Assembly (NCBI GenBank): GCA_021792935.1
Contig: JAJYTS010000013.1
Location: 1 to 33,019, forward strand
Reading direction: 5' to 3'
DNA length: 33,019 nucleotides
DNA from: Bacillota bacterium
GTDB taxonomy: Bacteria > Bacillota > Sulfobacillia > Sulfobacillales > Sulfobacillaceae
Shown: positions 8,401 to 15,803 of the stretch, piece by piece
How the letters are laid out: each line of letters begins with the position of its first letter
Position numbering within the stretch: the stretch's first letter is position 1
The notes under the pieces: generated by a model
Databases searched by the model: none
The model's input: only the letters and a program-made list of their open reading frames with translations
What the model was told of the DNA's origin: nothing
Made by a program: the position numbers and the translations under genes

Positions 8401-9149
8401 AACTCCAGAAAATTGCCGCGCCGCGTCAAGATGAGCTCTTTCTAATGGCCGACATTACGGCGCAACCCCGCCTCGCTATTGCCGGACCGGTGTGGAGCGG
8501 TCTGGAATCCGAAGGCCGCCGCTACTCGCCCTTTACGGTTAACGTGGAATACCGGGTGCCCTGGCGCACCTTGACCGGTCGCCAACATTTTTATCTTGAT
8601 CACGAAATCATGCGCAATTTTGGCGAAGTGCTGCCGATTTACCGGCCGCCTCTGGACCTGACCGTGTTTGAGTTGCCGGACAATCCCCAAAGCAGCATCG
8701 TGGTGCGCTATCTCACACCCCATCAAAAATGGGGAATTCATTCCACCTACGCGGATAATCCGCGCATGACCACCCTGTTTCGGGGAGGCCAGACGGTATG
8801 GATGAGCCCCCAGGACGCCTACAAAATTCACTGCCATGACAACGACTGGATTGAACTGTACAACCAAAACGGGGTGATTATCGCCAGAGCGGTAATAAGC
8901 CACCGTATTCCCAAGGGGACGGTGCTAATGTACCACGCTCAAGACCGTACCGTTGGCGTGCCCGTCGCCCCCGCCACCGGCGATCGCGGCGGTACCCATA
9001 ACAGCACCACCCGCACCCTGGTGAAACCCACCCACGTCATTGGCGGATATGCCCAATTCAGCTACGACTTCAATTATTGGGGGCCGACCGGCCATCAACG
9101 CGACACCAAAGTGCGCATACGAAAAGTGGAGGAGGTGCGGTGGGAATGA
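5496..9149 (+). CDS. narG: Respiratory nitrate reductase, alpha (molybdopterin) subunit
   Basis: This is the catalytic subunit that reduces nitrate to nitrite with a bis-MGD molybdenum centre. The ATG at 5496 was chosen because GGAGGT lies five bases upstream; a frame from 5466 lacks this. The 1217-residue product is closely similar throughout to the E. coli NarG that I know. The FS0 cluster ligands are His52, Cys56, Cys60 and Cys95, with the same spacing as in E. coli. The Mo-ligand Asp is Asp225 (YADLPPASP). GAGTNHWYH and the closing THVIGGYAQ are also conserved. No twin-arginine signal is present, so it should face the cytoplasm like classical NarG rather than the archaeal outward-facing type. 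It is the first gene of narGHJI and overlaps narH by four bases. Confidence 0.98.
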   Translation: MEKRSPLKRSLDYLHRGRLLSQGWSEESPRSREWEDLYRARWQHDKVVRSTHGVNCTGSCSWKIFVKNGIITWETQQTDYPSMGPDFPEYEPRGCPRGASFSWYEYSPLRIKYPYVRQSLLHAWRTLLDTHGNPVDACHALTHDPELRAQYVSQRGKGGFVRSSWEEVETLISAALIDTIKTYGPDRVFGFTPIPAMSMVSYASGSRFLSLLGGAMLSFYDHYADLPPASPQVWGEQTDVPESADWYNAGYLIIWGTNLPMTRTPDAHYMVEARLNGTKVVGVSPDYSEYVKFADVWLAVKPGTDGALAMAMTHVILKEFYVDRSTPYFLEYIKQNTDLPFLVHLDQKSSDGPFLTGRFLMATDVEMGIDNGEWKPTMWDQERGKPVIPVGSLGFRWDGGGKWNINLKDAGDVSIQPAISFADDHDEMVPVLFPYFAASEPSTYQRPVPAKRVQTAEGKSVLVTTVFDLLMAHVGVCRGLPGEEAITYDNPEAPYTPAWQEKITGVDRQQAIMIAREFASNAEKTQGRSMIAMGAGTNHWYHSDVIYRAMLNLVFLTGSEGVNGGGWAHYVGQEKVRPLEGWSGIAFARDWLKPSRLQQATMFFYFASDQFRFEELPTTSMLAPFAPPDSARHPADYLALAARLGWMPSFPQFGENPIDTVTRARQDGANTEQEIQAHIVKRLKENSLQLAIHRPDAPENFPRIMFVWRANLLGASAKGHEYFLQYLLGASGHVMGGESEYRPQDIEMPKEAPQGKLDLWIDVDFRMTSSGLYADIVLPAATWYEKYDISTTDMHPFIHPFNPAITPPWQARPDWDIFTGLAHQFSSMASQYLPAQDDIVMSPLLHDSPEELSQPYGQVRDWRAGDVEPIPGRTMPKLVLVHRDYPHLYEHMVSIGPNIERAVGAKGISISGKNAYAELKHLLGVTPQGRPSISRDNQAANAILILSGASNGKRAVEEWESLEKVTGLELQKIAAPRQDELFLMADITAQPRLAIAGPVWSGLESEGRRYSPFTVNVEYRVPWRTLTGRQHFYLDHEIMRNFGEVLPIYRPPLDLTVFELPDNPQSSIVVRYLTPHQKWGIHSTYADNPRMTTLFRGGQTVWMSPQDAYKIHCHDNDWIELYNQNGVIIARAVISHRIPKGTVLMYHAQDRTVGVPVAPATGDRGGTHNSTTRTLVKPTHVIGGYAQFSYDFNYWGPTGHQRDTKVRIRKVEEVRWE

Positions 9150-10636
9150 AAATCAAGGCTCAAGTTTGCATGGTGATGCATCTGGACAAATGCATCGGCT
9201 GCCATACCTGCAGCGTCACCTGCAAAAACACCTGGACCAATCGGCCCGGCACCGAGTATATCTGGTTCAACAATGTAGAGACCAGACCCGGAGTGGGATA
9301 CCCGCAGGAGTGGGAAAACCAGCAGCGCTACCGGGGCGGCTGGACTCTTCGCAACGGCAAGCTGACCCTGCGTGCCGGAGGTCCGGCCACCAAGCTGGCC
9401 AATATTTTCTACAACCCGGACTTGCCGGCTCTGGACGACTTCTATGAACCCTGGAGCTATGACTATGACGCCCTTATCAATAGTCCCCAGCAAAAAATAC
9501 AACCGGTGGCGCGGCCCTTCTCATCCATCACCGGGGAGTGGATGGACACCCCCAAATGGGGGCCCAACTGGGATGACGATCTGGCCGGGGGACCCGAAAT
9601 CGCCGCCCGCGATCCCAATCTCAAACATCTGCAAGAACACGTCGCCATGGAATTCGAGTCCGCCTTTATGATGTATCTGCCCCGTATCTGCGAGCATTGC
9701 CTCAATCCCTCCTGCGTGGCCTCATGCCCCTCCGGCGCCATTTACAAGCGGGAGGAAGACGGCATTGTGCTGGTGGACCAGGATGCCTGCCGGGGATGGC
9801 GATTTTGCATTAGCGGCTGCCCCTACAAAAAAGTTTACTTTAACTGGAATACTCACAAGGCGGAGAAATGCAACTTCTGCTATCCCCGTATTGAGGCGGG
9901 CCTCCCCACCGTTTGCTCAGAAACCTGCGTGGGACGCATTCGCTATATCGGCGTGATCTTGTACGATGCCGACCGAGTGCGTGAAGCGGCGCAGGTGCAG
10001 AACGAAAAAGATTTGTATCCAGCCCAGCTCTCCGTGTTTTTGGATCCCTTCGACCCGACGGTGATTGAGGAGGCGCGCCGCGCGGGAATCAGCGACGCCT
10101 GGATAGACTCGGCCCAGCGTTCCCCCGTCTATCTGCTGGCGCTTAAATGGCGAGTGGCCTTGCCCCTGCATCCTGAATACCGCACCCTGCCCATGGTGTG
10201 GTACGTGCCTCCCTTAAGCCCCATGCTCACGGTCATGCCCAACAGCGAGCGGGTTGGCCCCATGGATATTTTCCCCACCATCGATCAGATGCGCATCCCG
10301 GTGGAATATCTGGCCAGCCTGTTATCCGCCGGCGACACGCAGGTGATTCGCACGGTTCTGGGAAAGCTATGGGCCATGCGCGTGCATATGCGCCACCATA
10401 AAACCGGCGAGGAGGTCCCGAATCAGTTGTACCACGACATCGGCATGCCGGCGGAGGAATTGGAGCGGATGGCGCGCTTGCTGGCCGTTGCCAAATATCA
10501 GGAACGGTATGTCATTCCCACGGCGGAACGGGGCGCCGATCCTGATTTGGTGTATGTACAGGGCGCCTGCAGTCTGGAATCTATCGCCCCGGTGGAAGGG
10601 TTTATTCCCAGCGTATCGGTCAATAAGCCGCAATAG
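9146..10636 (+). CDS. narH: Respiratory nitrate reductase, beta (iron-sulfur) subunit
   Basis: NarH carries electrons from NarI to NarG through four Fe-S clusters at the cytoplasmic membrane face. The start is the ATG at 9146, overlapping the narG stop as ATGA with GGAGG ten bases upstream; it gives the canonical MKIKAQV beginning. A GTG at 9140 is possible. Cysteine groups are 16/19/22/26, 182/185/190/194, 215/(Trp218)/221/225 and 242/245/257/261. Trp in place of one Cys (CRGWRFC) is the known signature of the [3Fe-4S] cluster. The HPEYRTLPMVWYVPPLSP block is conserved. The product is 496 residues, normal for the family apart from a short C-terminus. Confidence 0.98.
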   Translation: MKIKAQVCMVMHLDKCIGCHTCSVTCKNTWTNRPGTEYIWFNNVETRPGVGYPQEWENQQRYRGGWTLRNGKLTLRAGGPATKLANIFYNPDLPALDDFYEPWSYDYDALINSPQQKIQPVARPFSSITGEWMDTPKWGPNWDDDLAGGPEIAARDPNLKHLQEHVAMEFESAFMMYLPRICEHCLNPSCVASCPSGAIYKREEDGIVLVDQDACRGWRFCISGCPYKKVYFNWNTHKAEKCNFCYPRIEAGLPTVCSETCVGRIRYIGVILYDADRVREAAQVQNEKDLYPAQLSVFLDPFDPTVIEEARRAGISDAWIDSAQRSPVYLLALKWRVALPLHPEYRTLPMVWYVPPLSPMLTVMPNSERVGPMDIFPTIDQMRIPVEYLASLLSAGDTQVIRTVLGKLWAMRVHMRHHKTGEEVPNQLYHDIGMPAEELERMARLLAVAKYQERYVIPTAERGADPDLVYVQGACSLESIAPVEGFIPSVSVNKPQ

Positions 10637-10646
10637 GGGGTTGTCC

Positions 10647-11270
10647 ATGGACACGACACAACGGGTATTGCTGAAAATCGCATCGTTGCTCTTGGATTAC
10701 CCGGATACCCAATGGCATCGGGATTTGGAGGCGGCACGGCTGGCGATGCGGGAGTTCCCCGACTCGTCCCAGGCCCGCGCCGGTCTCAAAACCTTGCGGA
10801 CATTGGCCGGCATGAGCCCTACGGAACTAGAGCAGCACTATGTCCAGCTATTTGACTTTAGCGACAAGCGCACCTTGTATCTTACCTGCCACGAGCTGGG
10901 CGACGACCGTGGACGGGGGCAGCGGCTGGTCGATCTGCAGCAAGTGATGTTCGACGGGCAGTGCGCCATCCGCGACAATACACTTCCCGACTATCTGCCC
11001 GCCTGGCTGGAATATTTGGCAATCGCCAAGACCGAGCCGCCCCGCATAGGAGGGCGGGTCGCCTACGCCTTGTCCCGCATCATCGCCGAACTACCGGATG
11101 AATCCCCATATCATGCCTTATTGGTCTGGATCCTAGACTTGCTTCCGCAACCGGATGGCGGCATGGCCAAGGAAGTCCGTCCGCCTGATGACGAGCGCAA
11201 CATGCCGTTTCCCCTTATCCATGGAGATTTGGAAGAATCTCCGACTATTTGGGAGGTGCCACGCCGTTGA
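10647..11270 (+). CDS. narJ: Nitrate reductase molybdenum cofactor assembly chaperone
   Basis: NarJ (TorD/DmsD-type fold) binds the NarG N-terminus and permits cofactor insertion before membrane docking. The start is the ATG at 10647, ten bases past the narH stop, with AGGGGG upstream; the frame opens earlier inside narH, but that stretch is a shadow. The 207-residue product is all-alpha in character. It has the family segments LLDYPD near residue 15, LFDFSDKRTLYLTCHELGDDRGRG in the middle, and LPDYLPAWLEYLA. It overlaps the next gene by four bases, placing it in the usual G-H-J-I order. Confidence 0.94.
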   Translation: MDTTQRVLLKIASLLLDYPDTQWHRDLEAARLAMREFPDSSQARAGLKTLRTLAGMSPTELEQHYVQLFDFSDKRTLYLTCHELGDDRGRGQRLVDLQQVMFDGQCAIRDNTLPDYLPAWLEYLAIAKTEPPRIGGRVAYALSRIIAELPDESPYHALLVWILDLLPQPDGGMAKEVRPPDDERNMPFPLIHGDLEESPTIWEVPRR

Positions 11271-11956
11271 ACCTATTTTTCTGGGTGATTCTTCCCTATA
11301 TCACTGTGACAATCCTCGTGCTGGGCCTGCTTGTCCGCTACAATTTCGACCAACTGGGATGGAGCGCGCGCTCCACCGAAATCTTTGAGAAACGGCAGCT
11401 CAAATGGGGCTCGCTCTTGTTTCACTGGGGGATTTTAGCCGCTTTTGTCGGCCATGTGGTGGGCATATTAATTCCCATCGCCGTATACCATGGGCTTGGC
11501 ATTTCCAACGAAATGTATCACCGGGGCGCTATTCTGTTAGGTGGCATGGCAGGACTGGCGGCCTTAATCGGGCTGGTAATCCTAACCGTGAGGCGGCTCA
11601 CCCATCCCCGGCTGAGACGCCACACCAGCTTCGCGGACTGGCTCACCACCGTGGTGCTGCTAGTGGTGATAGGGCTGGGGGACTGGATCACCCTAGGACA
11701 CAATCTCTACGCCACCCCCTTTGAGTACCGCACCACTGTTGGCCCGTGGTTTCGAGGGCTCTTTGTCTTCAGCCCTCACGCCTATCTCATGACTGGAATA
11801 CCCCTGGTATTTAAGATTCACATCGTGGCCAGCTACGTTTTTTGGATGATATTTCCCTTTACCCGGCTGGTGCACATTATAAGCGTCCCCTTTGCATACC
11901 TGCGCCGGGCTCCTATTCTGTACCGCTCGCGTCTCCGCTATCGCCCACAGTCTTAA
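11267..11956 (+). CDS. narI: Respiratory nitrate reductase, gamma (cytochrome b) subunit
   Basis: NarI is the membrane subunit that oxidises quinol and holds two b hemes. The start is the TTG at 11267-11269, which overlaps the narJ stop as TTGA and has GGAGGT nine bases upstream; the upstream TTG at 11249 would place the ribosome binding site inside the gene. The 229-residue product has five membrane helices. Heme ligands are recognisable by position: His53 and His63 (FHWGILAAFVGH) and His185 and His203 (KIHIVAS...RLVH), with the same 10- and 18-residue spacings as E. coli His56/66 and His187/205. The operon is therefore structurally complete. Confidence 0.96.
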   Translation: MNLFFWVILPYITVTILVLGLLVRYNFDQLGWSARSTEIFEKRQLKWGSLLFHWGILAAFVGHVVGILIPIAVYHGLGISNEMYHRGAILLGGMAGLAALIGLVILTVRRLTHPRLRRHTSFADWLTTVVLLVVIGLGDWITLGHNLYATPFEYRTTVGPWFRGLFVFSPHAYLMTGIPLVFKIHIVASYVFWMIFPFTRLVHIISVPFAYLRRAPILYRSRLRYRPQS

Positions 11957-11998
11957 CAGCGGACGCCTGCGTCATTGCTGAAACGAAGGGGGCATTGA

Positions 11999-13006
11999 AT
12001 GAAACCCGCGGGGCCCATACCGTTTTACACCGGCTCCTTTGCCGCGGTGATGGCCACCGGAATTGTCTCCACCGCGCTGCTTTTGTATCACCAAACCCTT
12101 ATCTCCGACATTCTTATGGGTGTTGGCGTCCTCTTCTATCTCCTGCTGTGGTACCGCTATATGGCCCGCCTTATCCGCACGCCCCAGGCCATGTGGGATG
12201 ACTTGACCAACGCCGCCACCACCTTCGGATTTATGACCATTGTGGCCGGGTCCAATGTGCTGGCAGTGCGCTTCCTTCTCGCGCATTGGCTGGGACTAGC
12301 CGTGGTGCTGGGCACCATCGCCCTGGTCATCTGGGCCCTCATGTTCTACACGGTGATGACCGCGCTCATCGTAGGCCCCGCCATCGAGCTTTCCGCCGTG
12401 AACGGCGGATGGCTCATCGCCATCGTAGCCCAGCAATCCATCGCCACCTTTCTCGCGGTTGTGATTACCGCGTCTCCCAGCCATGCGGACAGCCTGTTTT
12501 TGATATCGACCACCTTTTGGGCTATGGGTGTCATACTATATCTGGTATTCATCGTCCTCATCATCGATCGCCTGCTGTTCCGAGACGTCGAATGGGCCGA
12601 TTTGCAGCCCCCCTACTGGATTAATATGGGCGCCACCGCCATCACGGTGCTGGCGAGCTCCCGCCTCCTGGTCATCCACCTGCGTACCCCGGCATTATTG
12701 ACACTACGACCCTTTTTGGAAGGCTTCACACTGATGCTGTGGGCTTGGGGAACCTGGTGGATTCCCTTGCTGGTGATTCTGGGCCTATGGAAGTACTGGC
12801 GGGGCAAGGAATCCGTGCGATACCACCCCTCGCAATGGAGCATCGTCTTCCCATTAGGCATGTACTCCACCGCCACAACCACAATGGCCCGCATTCCCGG
12901 GTTTGAGCCCCTGCACCGGATTGGCGCCGGATTTGTTTGGATTGCTCTCGCGGCCTGGCTGTTAGTGGCGGCTTTGGGAGTCCGCGCGGCGGTGTTGAAG
13001 GCTTAA
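11999..13006 (+). CDS. TDT-family transporter (TehA/Mae1/SLAC1-like), possibly a nitrate/nitrite or organic-acid channel
   Basis: This is a 335-residue integral membrane protein with about ten helices. Family features are FAAVMATGIVST at residues 14-25, NGGWLIAIVAQQS near the centre, YWINMGATAIT, the EGFTLMLWAWGTWWIPLL block and the WSIVFPLGMYSTAT segment. AAGGGGG precedes the ATG, and the gene begins 42 bp after narI, so it is probably transcribed with narGHJI. The TDT family includes malate exporters, TehA and the plant guard-cell channel SLAC1, which conducts nitrate and chloride. No NarK-type nitrate/nitrite antiporter is in the window. A role in nitrate uptake or nitrite release is therefore plausible, but it is inferred from position; substrate cannot be read from sequence. 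A degenerate copy of its C-terminal part lies at 13823-13877. Confidence 0.85.
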   Translation: MKPAGPIPFYTGSFAAVMATGIVSTALLLYHQTLISDILMGVGVLFYLLLWYRYMARLIRTPQAMWDDLTNAATTFGFMTIVAGSNVLAVRFLLAHWLGLAVVLGTIALVIWALMFYTVMTALIVGPAIELSAVNGGWLIAIVAQQSIATFLAVVITASPSHADSLFLISTTFWAMGVILYLVFIVLIIDRLLFRDVEWADLQPPYWINMGATAITVLASSRLLVIHLRTPALLTLRPFLEGFTLMLWAWGTWWIPLLVILGLWKYWRGKESVRYHPSQWSIVFPLGMYSTATTTMARIPGFEPLHRIGAGFVWIALAAWLLVAALGVRAAVLKA

Positions 13007-13078
13007 GAATGGGGGGCCCAAATCGCCCGTTTGCATATATAGCGTGACCTCACATGACTTCTAGGGTTTCTTCTTCCA

Positions 13079-13124
13079 TTGATGCAATGGCTATAAACGG
13101 ATATAATTTGGGTAGAATACTACC
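13079..13124 (+). promoter_or_regulatory. Promoter and candidate operator of the toxin-antitoxin operon
   Basis: TTGATG (13079-13084), a 17-bp spacer and a perfect TATAAT (13102-13107) form the best promoter in the window. Transcription should start near 13114. This falls inside the inverted repeat GGTAG-AATA-CTACC (13111-13124), a perfect palindrome of two 5-bp arms. Type II antitoxins commonly repress their own operon by binding such a palindrome, which is the inference here. AAGGAG at 13127-13132 follows. Confidence 0.7.
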
Positions 13125-13146
13125 ATAAGGAGCTTAAAATCAGACC

Positions 13147-13437
13147 ATGCGAATAAAACCGTCGGCCAGTATCCGGCAGAACTACAATGAAATTGCGGAT
13201 TTGTGCAAGTCCACGGGGGAACCTGTATATCTTACAAAAAATGGCGAAGGCGATCTCGTGGTAATGGATCTAGAGGCGTTTAGTCGCCGCGAGAAAATGT
13301 TGAAACTACGGGAAGAACTGCTGGCTGTGGAAGAGGACCGCCTGGCGGGACGCCTGGGATATACCCCCGATGAACTGGAGGTTTATTTAGACCACATTAT
13401 TGATGGGGTTGAGCGTGGAAAAGATACCCAACTATAA
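13147..13437 (+). CDS. Phd/YefM-family antitoxin
   Basis: This 96-residue protein resembles type II antitoxins of the Phd/YefM family. It has an N-terminal DNA-binding half with the typical pattern IKPSASIRQNYNEIADLCK, then a beta hairpin (GEPVYLTKNG, GDLVVMDLEAF). A charged alpha-helical C-terminal half rich in Glu and Leu would wrap the toxin. AAGGAG lies 14 bases before the ATG, a long spacing, but no other in-frame start lies closer. It overlaps the toxin gene by about 35 bases. It probably neutralises the toxin and represses the palindrome-bearing promoter upstream. Confidence 0.85.
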   Translation: MRIKPSASIRQNYNEIADLCKSTGEPVYLTKNGEGDLVVMDLEAFSRREKMLKLREELLAVEEDRLAGRLGYTPDELEVYLDHIIDGVERGKDTQL

Positions 13438-13732
13438 AGTCGTTGTTTCCGACCGTTCGCGTCACATGTTGGGGAATCATCTCCTGTTTTTAGCTCAAAA
13501 GAGTCCCTCTGCCGCTAGAACACTAAATAGCGAGTTGCTGAACGCCATTCGTTCTCTTCATCAATTTCCGGAACGGTTTCCTTTTCTTGAGGCGGAATTT
13601 ATCCCGTACAATAAGTACCATAAACTATTCATTGAAAAATGGTATCTAATTTTGTATCAGATTAAGGAGCGGACGGTATATATTGACTATATTGTCGATT
13701 GTCGGCAAGACTATCGTTGGTTGGTGCGGTAA
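13403..13732 (+). CDS. RelE/ParE-family toxin
   Basis: The product of about 109 residues matches the RelE/ParE toxin pattern. It has an N-terminal strand (YKVVVSDRSRHML), two helices (LFLAQKSPSAARTLNSELLNAIRSLHQFPERFP) and a C-terminal beta sheet with KLFIEKWYLILYQI and VYIDYIVDCRQDY. RelE members cleave mRNA at the ribosome and ParE members poison gyrase; the sequence alone does not decide which. The start is uncertain: ATG at 13403 or GTG at 13415, the latter with GGGG at a good distance. The whole module is more A+T-rich than its neighbours, which together with the decayed DNA after it suggests horizontal arrival. Confidence 0.82.
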   Translation: MGLSVEKIPNYKVVVSDRSRHMLGNHLLFLAQKSPSAARTLNSELLNAIRSLHQFPERFPFLEAEFIPYNKYHKLFIEKWYLILYQIKERTVYIDYIVDCRQDYRWLVR

Positions 13733-14262
13733 TGATAGCGAGAGTACCGCGGCGACCCGGGAATAGATTGCTTAGTAGATCCTTCTTGCGGTAATTCAGG
13801 GTGTTGGGCAACTAAAGCCGGCTATCACCCCTCAGAGTGGAGCATCGTTTTCCCCGTGAGGATGTACGCCACCGCCTTCGTCATGGATCACATGGGGGGA
13901 CTATGGGTGCCAGCAGCGCATTGTCTCCCGTGCCCGGGCATTTGCAACGGTCAATAACTTCATGGCGGGACAAAAGCCCGATCAGCGACTTTCACGGCAT
14001 GCCATAAAACATGAGGCTGCCCATAACGTTGACCCCATCGGAACGAGGAACTCGCACCTGCGCATGCGTCATTTGCCCCAGAGCCCAATTGGGCGATCTG
14101 CACAGGATTTACTACCTGGCTGACCTCAATCATTGGGTCGAACGATTATTCAGATCGTGGGACTGACCGAGAATTGATGGTCGATAGATATTGTCCGTAT
14201 GCCTTGGCCTACCTCGCCGCTAGATTACTGGCATCGCAACCTTAACAGATAACGTCATAAGT
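13733..14262. other. Gene-poor, apparently decayed region of 530 bp
   Basis: No intact gene or RNA is recognised here. It contains a degenerate TDT-gene copy (13823-13877) and several short overlapping open frames with no known motif. One is plus strand 14029-14166, a TTG-started frame ending in NHWVERLFRSWD. Another is plus strand 14033-14245, open but without a proper start, ending LAYLAARLLASQP. Their protein-like look suggests remnants of frameshifted genes, but I cannot assign them. There are no inverted terminal repeats or transposase motifs. Confidence 0.6.
13823..13877 (+). pseudogene. Degenerate fragment of a TDT-transporter gene
   Basis: Translated from 13823, the frame reads YHPSEWSIVFPVRMYATA, which matches YHPSQWSIVFPLGMYSTA in the intact TDT gene at 11999-13006, differing at only four of 18 residues. 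The DNA is also clearly alike, for example the shared GGAGCATCGT run. Similarity stops on both sides, there is no start codon, and the frame closes soon after. It is either a decayed duplicate of the upstream gene or the remains of a second paralogue. Confidence 0.75.
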
Positions 14263-15156
14263 TTAGGGGGAAGCCAACTTCTCCGATTGCGTCAATTCAG
14301 GACCCCTCCGTTTATGAAGGCGCCCATCAGCCCATGCCACCCCCAGCAGGATGGCGCACGCTCCAATGACTTGGCTCCAGTGCAGACGTTCACCCAAGAA
14401 CACCCACCCCGCCACACCCGCGACCAAGGGAACAATATACAGCAAGAGGCTAGCCCTGGGAGCCCCCGCCACTTCTACGGCATTCTGCCACAAAGACAGG
14501 CTTATCACCGTGACAATCACGATAGCGTAAATCAAAGGAAGCCAGGTGGAGGCGCCCATTTTCCACACCGGCCGGTAGGACATAAAGGGCAGCACACCAA
14601 TGGTGCCCACCAGACTAATCCACCCTACCTGAGCTAATCCCCGTACTGACACCTTAAGATAGTCGGTCATCAGCGCGAAGGCGCTCCAACCCGCCGCGGC
14701 CGCCAACGCGAACAGATCCCCCAAATATCCCCCGTGAATGGAGGCGCCCGCTAAAAGCGCCACACCCCCCAGAGACAGCAAAGCTCCCCACCACATCTTG
14801 GGGCCGGTGGCCTTGCCGCCCACCAGCCTTTTCCAGAGCAGGGTCAAGAGCGGGGATAAACAAAAAATCACTGCCACATTGGCTGGCAGGGTCAAATGCA
14901 AAGCGGAGGTGAAAAGCCACTGATACAATGAAATGCCGACGAGTCCCATAAGGATTAACCCCATCACGTCGCGGCGGGTTCGGGGATAGTGGCGAATCAT
15001 CCAGGGCAAGGCAATGAGAGTGGTGCCCAAAAATCGCCAAAACACATAGTCAATCGTGGGGAGACGCGTCACTCCCACCTTAGTAATCACGTAATTCATG
15101 CCCCAGCTGAGAACAACGAGGGCCAGTCCTAAGGAGGTCCCCGTTGAACGCTTCAA
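14263..15156 (-). CDS. EamA/DMT-superfamily transporter
   Basis: This 297-residue drug/metabolite-type permease has ten membrane helices in two EamA repeats. The first includes SWGMNYVITKVG and the helix near LPANVAVIFCLSPLLTLLWKRL. The second ends with GAPRASLLLYIVPLVAGVAGWVFLGERL, the usual signature near the last helices. The start is the TTG at 15156, overlapping the rex stop as TTGA. There is no clear ribosome binding site, so translational coupling to rex is likely. The substrate is unknown; these proteins export amino acids or other small metabolites. It is the last gene of the nuo-polyprenyl synthase-rex string. Confidence 0.87.
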   Translation of the reverse strand: MKRSTGTSLGLALVVLSWGMNYVITKVGVTRLPTIDYVFWRFLGTTLIALPWMIRHYPRTRRDVMGLILMGLVGISLYQWLFTSALHLTLPANVAVIFCLSPLLTLLWKRLVGGKATGPKMWWGALLSLGGVALLAGASIHGGYLGDLFALAAAAGWSAFALMTDYLKVSVRGLAQVGWISLVGTIGVLPFMSYRPVWKMGASTWLPLIYAIVIVTVISLSLWQNAVEVAGAPRASLLLYIVPLVAGVAGWVFLGERLHWSQVIGACAILLGVAWADGRLHKRRGPELTQSEKLASP

Positions 15157-15803
15157 GGGGTGTCTCGCTCAGATTGCCCCACAAAGTAGGCAAGGGCTTG
15201 CATTTCCAGAGTCAAGTCAATCTGCTGGACGAAAACCGCTGGGTCGCTTACGGTAAGCGCCTTAGGCGCGAAACTTAAAATTGCGCGCACTCCCGCCGCG
15301 ACCAGCCTATCCAGCACCGGCTGAGCTCCCGCCGGAGGCACGGCAATAATCCCCATTCCAATCTGGCGTTCGGAAATCAGCCGTTCCAGGTTAGATAGCG
15401 GCTCCACCGTCAAATGGTCCACCGCTTTCCCGATCACCTCGGGATCAATGTCGACCACCGCCGCGATAGCCACATCACTGGCCGTCTCATCCGCGTGCCG
15501 GACCAATGCCGTGCCCAGGCGCCCCGCCCCCACCACAATGGCCCGCACCCCGTGATCCAACTGAAGAATATGCCGGATTTCATCCGCCAGCACCGATGCC
15601 TCGTAGCCCACTCCGCGCGTGCCAAAAGCGCCAAAGTAAGCGAGATCCTTGCGCACTTGCTCTGACGAGTAGCCTGCCAACTGACCCAATGCTTCGGACG
15701 TGATACGATCATGGCCGGCCAAGATCAGTGCCCGAAGATATGCCGGCAAGCGCCGAATTGTGGTATCCGGAATGCGCCTCGCCCGCGCGTCATATCGTTC
15801 CAT
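15153..15803 (-). CDS. rex: Redox-sensing transcriptional repressor Rex
   Basis: Rex binds NAD+ or NADH and releases its DNA sites when NADH rises, controlling respiratory and fermentative genes in Gram-positive bacteria. The start is the ATG at 15803, with TGAGGG upstream and one base shared with the preceding stop (TGATG). A longer frame to 15926 runs into the synthase gene and is not needed. The 216-residue product has an N-terminal winged helix (IPDTTIRRLPAYLRAL; SSEQVRKDLAYFGAFGTRGVGY) and a Rossmann domain with GAGRLG at 92-97 and VDIDPEVIG. A C-terminal swapped helix follows. It lies downstream of the complex I operon; its targets here are unproven. Confidence 0.94.
   Translation of the reverse strand: MERYDARARRIPDTTIRRLPAYLRALILAGHDRITSEALGQLAGYSSEQVRKDLAYFGAFGTRGVGYEASVLADEIRHILQLDHGVRAIVVGAGRLGTALVRHADETASDVAIAAVVDIDPEVIGKAVDHLTVEPLSNLERLISERQIGMGIIAVPPAGAQPVLDRLVAAGVRAILSFAPKALTVSDPAVFVQQIDLTLEMQALAYFVGQSERDTP

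Noticed and set aside
13007-13045. Intrinsic terminator after the TDT gene
   Set aside because: Only a 4-bp GGGC/GCCC stem with three Ts is present, which is too weak to call.
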